From Petrosia ficiformis (Eukaryota; Porifera; Demospongiae; Haplosclerida; Petrosiidae), in contig OX345636.1 in assembly GCA_947044365.1 (NCBI GenBank), positions 4,608,001 through 4,672,000 of the forward strand: DNA of 64,000 nt. The letters are read 5' to 3'. Shown here in pieces: positions 10,812 to 23,400 of this stretch. The position numbers and the translations under genes were made by a program. Under the pieces are notes generated by a model that saw only the letters and a program-made list of their open reading frames with translations, was not told the DNA's origin and did not search any database. Position 1 is the first letter of the stretch. Every line of letters begins with the position of its first letter.

Positions 10812-11533
10812 ACATCAACACATGATAGAGACCCATTTTAAAACATTGACAAAATGGTGGTAGTTTGGGATGGGATAGAACTAACAAGGTGTAGAATATT
10901 CATACTTCTTTATAATTATTTAAAATTCTTATTTTCGGTATTAATACTCAAGATAACTGGCAGCTGTGAGAACCATTTCTTAGACTTGAACACCCGGATC
11001 ATTGGCCCCAGTAAAAAAAAAATAGAGAACTAGAAAGTAATCTTACTACTTTGATTATCAACTAACTATTCCCAATCATTCTTGCTAAAGCAATAATTCA
11101 ATAAGTAAGCATAATACTATAAGCTTCATAAAAGTATAACAAAAGTGAAAAAACAGATTCGTGTTGTTTTAAATCGCTTACATACTATGATAATAGAATA
11201 ACTCTAAATACCTGTAATCCACTGAAAATTTTCAGGGTGTTGGTAACTCTCCTTTCTGTACTCCTAATTGGGTGAAAAGTCTGAGCGCATAACTTGGGAA
11301 TAGAATATCGTAGAATCAAAAAAACAAAGTGAAGCTGCTTCTTTGATCTTTGCAGCCATATTACTTTTAACACGTGGTTATAACTATATTCATGGTGTTG
11401 AATGCCCAAGCAACAGTTGCTAGGGAAACATTCGCTTAACGACCGCGCCCAAAAACTGGTCCTTAATTGTAGCCACACCCACCCAGCATACACGTTATTA
11501 TTAACTTATTAAACGTTTCAGACTCAGTTGAAG
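10812..11533. other. Upstream region of MFAP1
   Basis: No complete gene is seen. The GC content rises near 11400-11490. A GTTTCCCTAGCAAC-type motif (minus strand, about 11410-11435) resembles an RFX X-box. A minus-strand ORF at 11185-11493 may hold the first exon of a divergent gene ending in the donor at 11216, but its product is not recognisable. Confidence 0.4.
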
Positions 11534-14500
11534 ATGGACAGACCATTGAATCGCATTCAGTCCACTGCTGGAGCTATTCCTGTCAGAAATGAGAAAGGTG
11601 TGTATGTATGTCTGAATGTTAATTATGTACTGTATGTCTGTGTTTATAAATGTATGTAAGCAGTCAGTGATTTTGATATGCATGGGTCAATTTGGCTCAA
11701 ACGTCATTCACATTTCAAACTAAAGTTATGAGCATTTTTCTGAGGACAAGGTGTCCTCAGAAAAATGCTCATAACTTTAGTTTGAAATGACCAACAATCT
11801 TTTTACCTGTACCATTTTCATATAATTATCCTTCCCGTTTTTTTTTGGTGTATGTCAAATCTCAATACAGTGCTTCATTATTGAGTTACAGTATAATCAT
11901 GTATTAACCTTATGACCTTAAACTATAGTACATATAAAGTCATCACATCCTAATTTTGAGGACATTGTGAATGTGAACAGATTTTAGTATGTACATTACA
12001 TCTTGAGCCAATTAGCAAAGAGGTAATGCTATTAGTGATAATATAATCATAATTAACTGCGGAACACTGTTGCCATAGTGAATCTAAAATTGGTCCGAGT
12101 ATTTTCTACTTGTGGCAGAGACACCAAGTACTAAATACACCAGTCTTAGAGCCCTCCAACAGAAATAATGCCAGTTCTTTGTCTAGATCAATCTTGTTGC
12201 AGATATTCATCATGTGTTTTTTTCACAAGCCTGTAACCATATGTCCACTGTTACGATAGTAGTTTTTAGCTATCACTGTCATGATAGTAACACCAATGAT
12301 AGCGAGTCATGCTATCACCCAACCCTAATAAGCTGAAGTAAGGTACATGTGAATGTATATGTGCTTCATTGTTTTAAACCTTACAAGATGGTATAATTAA
12401 TTTACAATAATGTGTGTGTGTGTGTGTGCTTGTATGTGTATGTGTGATATACATGTACATTGTACATTGTACATGTAATTACATGGACATGTATATAACC
12501 AGTTTCATGTATTATTTCTATCAGGTGAATTTCGTATGGAGAAGGTAAAGGTTACCAGATATATGCCAGGGAGAAGACCAGATTATGCGAGAGATTCATC
12601 ATCAAGTAGTAGTAGTAGTGAAGATGAGGATGAAGAGGAGGAGGAAGAGGAGGGAAAAGTGAGAGAGGAGGAACAGGTGGAGGAAAATAGAAAAGAGTAT
12701 GGTGATGAGGAGGTAGCTAGAGACAGGAGATTAGCTAGATTAAGAGAGAGAACCACACATGTAGAAAGGTATGTAAATATTAAATATTCATGTACATGTA
12801 CATCAGAGTTTTTGATAAGCTTATATGGCGCACCATTGGCCCAAAGAGCTTCTTATTTGGCACTGCACAGTTCTTTCTTAGTGCTAAGATGTTACATAGC
12901 CAATTGCTATAGATGTTTATAACAACAGCCAAAGTTTATAAAACTCAGTACTCTACAGATGTAGAAACCTGATAACATGAGCGACAAACTTCTCCCACTG
13001 CCATTTTATTACAATTACATTTCTACATGTATAATTTCATGTGTTCAATTTCTGCACGTTTTCAAATATTAAACGAATATCTGGATGCTAAAAATACATT
13101 TGAATACCAATGTTGGACGCCACAAAGCAATCATATGATGACTGTATGTATATGCTTGTATCTTGTTGACCACAATTTTGTTTTCCTCAGACAACATAGA
13201 CATGTGGAAGACCCTCAAGTGATATATGATGGTAATGAAGATGAGGATGAGGAGAGGGAAGGTGAGGTGTGGGGAGAGAGACGTCACTTACCAATGGACT
13301 CAACTGATGAGAGGTATTTCAGTTTGATTTTGGTGTATTATAATATTTTAAACTTATTTATTTAGTGATAGTGGTGGAGAAGAACAAGATCAAGAGGTAC
13401 TGTACATGTAGACATTGTATAATAATTACTTAATAGTTAATACACATACATGTACATGTACATGTAGACTTTTGTAGATGTGATACATGTATAATGTATT
13501 GAGAAAAAAATAGCTGGCCCTACATGTATGATTGCTTTGTGGTATCCAACATTCGGTAATCATGGTTGACTTTCTCATGCCTGAAACACAACAGTCTGTT
13601 ACAGCTATTATTTTAATTATATACATGTACTTTTCTTGGTTCTTGTTTGTAGAACTTTAGGAATACATGTATATTTTAGATCTCTTCCCTATGGTGCACA
13701 CACCTTCCATTGTTGATCCTATTTGGCCCATGCTTCAAAACGTATCAAAACTCTAATGTTGATATATATATTATTAGGTTATTGATAGAAGAAGACAACT
13801 AATGAAAGAGAGAGCTCAACAAAGAAGAGAAGAGGTACAACATGTATATATATCAAGTACTATACTGTGTTTATTAATTTTATCAATTGTTTTTAGGAGT
13901 TAATGGATGTTCTTGAGGAAGAAGAAGAGGAAGAGAGAAAGAGAATGGATAGTGATGATGTATGTTATTCAGAAATGTGGCAAAGCACTTTAGAAAGTAC
14001 TTAACTAGGGCTGGGATGAAGGTTCCATTCGAATGTTCACAAATGTTTTTATCAATGTTGCTCATACCTTGATTGGCTATAGAATGACTCCAAAACTGGA
14101 TTATTGCTTTATTACGAGTACTAGTCTTGTTCCTGTCACTGTTTCTACTTGGATTTAGCATCACTGGACTGAGGAATGAGACAGAAGCAGCCAACAACAC
14201 AGCCTCAACTTTTCGCTACATTATTGTCCAGACGTTTAGATTGCACAAGTGTGCATATGCCAACATTAAAGTAGGCGTGGCAGCAAAGCTTCAAAGGAAG
14301 AAATTTAGCTTAGTATGCACAGCAAACGAATAAAGGTTTTTAACATTCGAACCTTTTTCTCAGCCCTAACTTGAACACAATCTCAAGTACATAATAAAGT
14401 GCATGCTCATGTGTACTGCTCATGTACAGTACATGTACATGTACAGTAGCCCTCAATAAAAAGTTCCCGTACAGTAAACGTACTACGCACGTACAACTTG

Positions 14501-17286
14501 CGTATTACGCTGTGAGTACGCTACGATACGTACGTAGTTTGTATACATTACGGTACGTATACGCCCACATTACAAATATAATTATTAAAGAGTGATTAAT
14601 TAACCTTTTACCGACTATAATTTCGTCAAATTTAATTAAGAAATTTGTAATTAATTTTTAATATCTATATTATAAATTTTTCAACGCTATAACTCTCATA
14701 TTTTATAAGACTCAACATTCTAACTTGCTTTGTGGAAAGAACAGTCTTTAACAACCCATTTATGTAAAATTTATACTTTTCTATTACCAGAAAGAGAGAA
14801 AGGCGAACGTTTGTAAGTATAGTAGTCGACGGGCAACGCCCACTTTTTGTCTAGTTTGTATAACGTCTGAATTTTAAGCCACCATGACTTTTAACTCACT
14901 TAGTCATACAGAAGACCTTCTAAGAAAGCTATTGATACCAGAAACATGCTTCGTTAGCTGCAAGAAAGCAGCAAGACGAGTGTTTGAAACTGTAGTAGTC
15001 ATCTGTAAGTCAACTATACTTCTGATTTCTGCCGTTATTTTTGAGCCAGGTCGTCTATAAATCCTGAACGAGGTAGAAGTGCTTTGAGCACAAATTGAAG
15101 CACCTTGAAAGTACTTCTAGCATAATTTTCAGCACATTTATGTTTACTATATATAAGCAACATAAATTTTAGTTACATGTGCTTTTAATTAACATAAACA
15201 ACTTTCAAGCTAGGCTAAAAAGTAGGGCTGGAATGGATCCTGTCTTTTACTATCCAGATATACATTCACAATAACAGTCGGATACCCAGATAACTGCTCT
15301 AAAAATTCATGACTTGTTTGCAGTAAAATATACGATATGCATGTACATGTATATTACATGTACCTCACCTTTTACTGTAATCAACTACAAAAGATATTTA
15401 TAAAAGCATCATTGGTGCTTATACGGATCGTTCTGCGCTCTACAATACAAGAAAGTTGGTAAAACAGAGCAAGACACTGCCATTTTATTGCGTTTGATGT
15501 AGACATTCAGTTCACAGATAATTAGCCAAATAATCGGGTATTCATTCGATCCTCATTAAAAAGTCTCTCCACAGGAGCACAAACAGCTGATAGGGCCGTT
15601 TTAGTATGTTAATACAGTTTTTGAAGTATTTTTGTTAATGAGTACTTAATTGTGCTTCACAAGCACTGCAAGAATGTGCTTAAAACACTTTTAAGCACAA
15701 GCACTTTTGTGCTCTACAATGTCACAATAATTCATACAGATGTAATAGATTTATGTGTCATAATAATCATCATTATAATTATTCATTACACATGTACATG
15801 TATATACAGTCGTCAGATTATGATGAATATACTGATTCAGAAGATGAACTTGGACCAAGACTCAAACCAGTATTTGTAAGAAAGTGAGTACATGTACATG
15901 TACATGTAATTACATATGTTACAGTATATACATGTACTTGTATGTTATTATATGCATTATGTACATGTACATGTACTGTAGTCCTCAATTAAAAGTTGCT
16001 GTAGCATTGTTGCAAAGTTGTATGTATATAGGTAATGTGTTTTTAAAAATTATATCATTAACGTATTCATAACTGAGTAAAAAATTCCAACTTTACTGGA
16101 AAATATAGTTGTAAAAAAACCTCACTTCTCTCCCTCCCTACCCATGCATCCACTAGAACCTGAGGACAAGGCACACTCTTGCCTTGCTGTATTTCTGCGT
16201 CTCAATCAGTTAGTGCATGCGTTTGTTAAGTATAATTACACATGTACATGTATATGTACAATGTTATACTCATGTATTACAACAATGCTATGAGAACTTT
16301 TTGTTGAGGGCGACTGTATATTTGTGTCTATACCTGTATCTACATGTACATGTACAATACACATGTACATGTATGTATGTATGTACATGTATGTTTTTGT
16401 GTTTCTGTATCTTTATCTGACTAATTATAACATACATGTACATGTACTACAGTACGTTTATATATACGTACATACATGTACATGTACAGTACATGTACAT
16501 TCTATGACCACCATACAGTACAGTAATTACTCAATCCACACTACAGTAGTTCAGCTGTATTTTTAACAGTAAATGGTACACTTGTCAATTCAATACCACA
16601 GTAGTGAGATAGTAATTACTGTATTATACTGACAGTATAAACTAAGGTAATTACTGTTACTCTATGGTGATACCTTTACGATATAGATGTACAAGTACAT
16701 TTTGTATATTTAAATGTATAATTATGTATCATGTACATGTACATGTATATAACATGTATTTATCATAAAGAGCTGATCGTGTGACACTCAAGACTCGTGA
16801 AGATGAGGAAGAAGAGGAGAAACAAAAAGAAAAGGAAAGAAAAATAGCAGCTGAAAAAAGAAAAAATTACAGTACCAAAATGGTGGCAGAGGCTATAAAC
16901 CAAGAATTACAAAAAGAACAAGGAGGTAAGACTCTGTACATGTACAAGTAAAAATATTACATGTATGTATAAGTGCTGCCAATAATATCTACATGTATGA
17001 TATGATAGCAAGAGTTATCACGATAATTTGTTTGTAATAACAATTGCCTATAAATCTTAAATGATCACGGATGTGCTGTTTGACATTTTGGGACAGTGAC
17101 TTCGTGGGAGTGGACCTACATGTACATGTGCTAGCTAGCTTGTTATATTTATAAAATTAGGCTAATTGCTAAATTGTCCGTTTCGCTCAATACACCCAAA
17201 AGCCAATATTGAATCAAATAATTTATTACACAGTATACATGTACATTGTACTTAACCCATCCCAATCCTCTCTCCTTCTCTCTCTC

Positions 17287-17332
<46 letters not shown>

Positions 17333-17333
17333 C

Positions 17334-17424
<91 letters not shown>

Positions 17425-20400
17425 TCTACATCACAGCTACTACAGTTGAAGATGTAGTTAATACTGATGATGAGAATGAAGAAGAAGAATATGAAGCTTG
17501 GAAAGTAAGAGAGTTACAGCGTATAAAGAGAGATCGAGAAGAAATAGAAACGTCAGTCAGATACACAATATGTACATGTACATGTAGAATATGATTAATG
17601 ATCGGCTATAATTATAGGGTGCCATTACACACTGTATATTTATATGTACATGTACATGTACACCAGTGTTTTTGATACATGTAGGTTAATATGGTGCACC
17701 ATTGGCCCAAAGAGCTTCTTAATTGGCACTGCAAAGGTCTCTCCTTAGGTCTGATGGTGCAGTTAATTAATACATGTACATGTATATTATCACTAACAGC
17801 ATTAATCTTTGTTATTTATCTAAAGATGTACATGTACATGTATTCCCAATGGCACACACACTGACCATTGTTGACCCAATTTCACCCATACATGTCATGT
17901 TCCTGAACTTTAAAACATATGAAAAACTCTGATGTACATGTAAATGTTCGTATTAGGGCTGAGACAAAGGTTGCAAAAAAAAAAAAGCAAAAACAAACGA
18001 ATATTTGAAGATTCACATGTATTTTTATCACGTTGCTCTTACCTTGATTGGCTATAAAAAGCATCCAAAATTGGATTATTGCTTTATAACGAGTACTAGT
18101 CTTGTTCCTGTCACTGTTTCTACTTGGATTTAGCATCACTGGACTGAGAAATGAGACTGAAACAATGAACAGCCACGTAGCCTCAACTTTTCTGGAACAC
18201 TCTCACATTATTAACCTATTTAGTATTTATTTACATGTAGATTTAACAAGGGAGCATGTGTAAACATTAAAGTGGGCATGGTAGTGAAGATTCGAAGGGA
18301 GAAATTTAGCTTCAAATGTGCAGCAAACAAACAAACAAAGGTTCCAACATTTGAACTACATATACATGTATATCCCAGCTCTAGTTCATATTAAATACAT
18401 GTATCTTCGGCTAACATGCACTCTCATTACATTAAATTGGTTCTATTTATAGTCTACAGAGAGAGAAAGAGGAATTAGAGAATATTCATAACATGACAGA
18501 GGAGGAAAGGAGATCATGGCTACGTCTAAATCCTCGTCACGTAACAAATCAAAAGATAAAAGGAAAATATAAATTCTTACAGAAATATTATCATAGAGGT
18601 GTATTTTATATGGTATGCAGTTTAATGTTAATACATGTATACAGTGTAGATATCTCTAACTTTAAGAAGTCAAAATATTAGATGTAAGGTTCATGCTTAT
18701 GAGAGTGGGCAATTATGATTGAGCAAGTGAATTGGGGTCAAATGTGTTTTATTCCTGTATAGCACAAAATTCACTGAAACTAGAGTACAGTACGCATGTA
18801 CATGCACTATCATGATTTCACTTTTATTATTATTTTTTAAGTAGTGTAATAAGTACTCTTGACTACCTGTTGTGCAACTCTTGACTCAACATATTGTTAT
18901 AGTTTGTGTAGGATGAGCATTTAAATTACACCATTTTCACTGTTATAACAGATTGCTCCTACATGTATTTAATGGGCATTTTCTCAAAATGAAAATTTCA
19001 CAACTATTGAAATTGGAACAGCTGTAACTTACATGTAGCAAGTCACTTTCCAAAACCAATATATACACCACCATGTACAACATGTACATGTACTTGTACA
19101 TACAGTTGATGATGTCTACAGTACAGTGCATACAGTTTTTTTTACATTTACACTCTCTATGTACTCTAGATGTACATGTACTCTCTATCTATGTACTATC
19201 TATGTACTCTCTATGTACACTCTATGTACACTCTATGTACTCTCTATGTACTCTAGATGTACATGTACTCTCTATCTATGTACTCTCTATGTACTCTCTT
19301 TGTACACTCTATGTACTCTCTCTGTACTCTCTATGTACTCTCTATGTACTCTCTATGTACTCTCTATGTACTCTCTCTGTACTCTCTATGTACTCTCTAT
19401 GTACTCTCTATGTACATGTACTCTCTATGTACTCTCTCTGTACTCTCTATGTACTCTCTATGTACTCTCTATGTACTGTCTATGTACACTCTATGTACTC
19501 TAGATGTACATGTACTCTCTATCTATGTACTCTCTATGTACTCTCTATGTACTCTCTATGTGCTCTCTATGTACACTCTATGTACACTCTATGTACTCTA
19601 GATGTACATGTACTCTCTATCTATGTACTATCTATGTACTCTCTATGTACACTCTATGTACACTCTATGTACTCTCTATGTACTCTCTATGTACTCTCTC
19701 TGTACTCTCTATGTACTCTCTATGTACATGTACTCTCTATGTACTCTCTATGTACTCTCTATGTACTCTCTATGTACTCTAGATGTACATGTACTCTCTA
19801 TCTATGTACTATCTATGTACTCTCTATGTACACTCTATGTACACTCTATGTACTCTCTATGTACTCTCTATGTACTCTCTCTGTACTCTCTATGTACTCT
19901 CTATGTACATGTACTCTCTATGTACTCTCTATGTACTCTCTATGTACTCTCTATGTACTCTCTATGTACACTCTATGTACACTCTATGTACTCTAGATGC
20001 ACATGTACTCTCTATCTATGTACTCTCTATGTACTCTCTATGTACACTCTATGTACTCTCTCTGTACTCTCTATGTACTCTCTATGTACTCTATAGGTAC
20101 TCTCTATGTACTCTCTCTGTACTCTCTATGTACTCTCTATGTACTCTCTATGTACATGTACTCTCTATGTACTCTCTCTGTACTCTCTATGTACTCTCTA
20201 TGTACTCTCTATTTACTCTCTATGTACTCTCTATGTACTCTAGATGTACATGTACTCTCTATCTATGTACTATCTATGTAAAATCTATGTACTCTCTATG
20301 TACACTCTATGTACACTCTATGTACTCTCTATGTATTCTCTATGTACTCTCTATGTACTCTAGATGTACATGTACTCTCTATCTATGTATTCTCTATGTA

Positions 20401-23400
20401 CTCTCTATGTACACTCTATGTACTCTCTATGTACTTTAGATGTACATGTACTCTCTATCTATGTACTCTCTATGTACTCTCTATGTACACTCTATGTACA
20501 CTCTATGTACTCTAGATGTACATGTACATGTACTCTCTCTATGTACTCTCTATGTACACTCTATGTACTCTAGATGTACATGTACTCTCTATCTATGTAC
20601 TCTCTATGTACTCTCTATGTACACTCTATGTACACTCCATGTACTCTAGATGTACATATACATGTGTGTACTCTCTCTATGTACTCTCTATGTACACTCT
20701 ATGTACTACTCTCTATGTACTCTAGATGTACATGTACTCACTCTGTGTACTCTCTATGTACATGTACTCTCTATGTTCACTCTATGTACTCTAGATGTAC
20801 ATGTACTCTCTATCTATGTACTCTCTATGTACACTCTATGTACACTCCATGTACTCTCTGTGTACTCTAGATGTACATGTACTCTCTCTATGTACTCTCT
20901 ATGTACATGTACATGTACTCTTTATGTTCACTCTATGTACTCTAGATGTACATGTACTCACTCTGTGTACTCTCTATGTACATGTACTCTCTATGTTCAC
21001 TCTATGTACTCTAGATGTACATGTACTCTCTATCTATGTACTCTCTATGTACACTCTATGTACACTCCATGTACTCTCTGTGTACTCTAGATGTACATGT
21101 ACTCTCTCTATGTACTCTCTATGTACATGTACATGTACTCTTTATGTTCACTCTATGTACTCTAGATGTACATGTACTCTCTATCTATGTACTCTCTATG
21201 TACTCTCTATGTACACTCTATGTACTCTAGATGTATATGTACTCTCTATCTATGTACATGTACTCTCTCTGTACTCTCTATGCACTCTCTATGTACTCTC
21301 TATGTACTCTCTATGTACTCTAGATGTACATGTACTCTCTATGTTCACTCTATGTACTCTACATGTATGTACTCTCTATGTACTCTCTACATGTATGTAC
21401 TCTCTATGTACTCTCTATGTACTCTAGATGTACATGTACTCTCTATGTACACTCTATGTACACTCTATGTACTCTCTATGTATTCTCTATGTACTCTCTA
21501 TGTACTCTAGATGTACATGTACTCTCTATCTATGTACTCTCTATGTACTCTCTATGTACACTCTATGTACTCTCTATGTACTTTAGATGTACATGTACTC
21601 TCTATCTATGTACTCTCTATGTACACTCTATGTACACTCCATGTACTCTAGATGTACATATACTCTCTCTATGTACTCTCTATGTACACTCTATGTACTA
21701 CTCTCTATGTACTCTAGATGTACATGTACTCACTCTGTGTACTCTCTATGTACATGTACTCTCTATGTTCACTCTATGTACTCTAGATGTACATGTACTC
21801 TCTATCTATGTACTCTCTATGTACTCTCTATGTACACTCTATGTACACTCCATGTACTCTCTGTGTACTCTAGATGTACATGTACTCTCTCTATGTACTC
21901 TCTATGTACATGTACATGTACTCTTTATGTTCACTCTATGTACTCTAGATGTACATGTACTCTCTATCTATGTACTCTCTATGTACTCTCTATGTACACT
22001 CTATGTACTCTAGATGTATATGTACTCTCTATCTATGTACATGTACTCTCTCTGTACTCTCTATGCACTCTCTATGTACTCTCTATGTACTCTCTATGTA
22101 CTCTAGATGTACATGTACTCTCTATGTTCACTCTATGTACTCTACATGTATGTACTCTCTATGTACTCTCTATGTACTCTCTACATGTATGTACTCTCTA
22201 TGTACTCTCTATGTACTCTAGATGTACATGTACTCTCTATGTACACTCTATGTACTCTAGATGTACATGTACTCTCTATGTACTCTCTATGTACTCTAGA
22301 TGTACTCTAGATGTACATGTACTCTCTCTGTACTCTCTATGTAGTCTCTATGTAGTCTCTATGTACTCTCTCTCTCTCTGTATTTATTACAGGATGAGGA
22401 AGACGAGACTCTGAAACGTAATTTTGCTGAACCTACTCTTGAAGATCATTTTGATAAAACTGTATTACCAAAAGTTATGCAGGTACACTGTACTTCATAA
22501 TGATACATGTATGTACATGTACTACATGTATATATATAATTATGTCAATATGTCAATAAACTTTCCCCATACAGTAACAGTAATTACCTTAGTTCTATTG
22601 TCAGTAATTACTGTTCCACTACTGTGGTCTTGAATTGACAACTACATCAACTACACATGTACATGTACATACATACATACATGTACATACATACATACAT
22701 ACACACATACACACATACATACACACATACATACATACATACCAGTGTTTTCCCTAGGATATAAATCAAGCGAGTCAAAACCACACCCATTTATCACCCC
22801 ACCCACTAACCACACCTATTATTTACACCTTAATTACATTAGTTTCACTATACGACTATACAGAAGTGATGTACAAGCAAAATATCTGATACAAACATAG
22901 CTCTTTAATCTCCTAGCATACATGCATTGTAGTTCAACAGAGACATTATACTTGGAGATCTAGTATTAAACAGCCTGAAATTGCAACAATACAACCAATA
23001 CAAAGAACTAAACTTTTACCTGAACAATTCCTTACAAATCTTGAAATCTACAAAACTTTTTACCTATTTCATCATCTCACAATAGCTACTCAACTTTATC
23101 TACATTTTTCTGAAGGCTTTGATATGTTGGCACAGTTAGAATAGAGACAGCTAGCTCCTTTTACACGTGGTTAATTAATTACAGGCGTGTCTTTTTTAAT
23201 TAGAGGTGCAGCTTTTGTTTTCAGAATTTGAACGCGTAAATTACGCGTTTGACACGCTTTAGGGAAAACACTGATACATACAAACATACACACATACATG
23301 TACATACATACATGATGATGATGATGATGATACTTTTCATACAGGCACAAACATTTTTTGTCCTTCATATGTGTGTCATGTGACATGCTTTATCATCACA

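Noticed and set aside
17209..17457. Ser/Leu-repeat ORFs
   Set aside because: Translation of the (TC)n microsatellite in MFAP1 intron 8.
19073..22414. Many long overlapping + strand ORFs (up to 307 codons) rich in Tyr/Ser/Leu/Cys
   Set aside because: They are translations of the 11-bp satellite, open in all three frames because the unit has no stop. They sit inside an MFAP1 intron.
22660..22740. Possible CRISPR-like short repeats
   Set aside because: TACA microsatellite without spacers in a eukaryotic intron.
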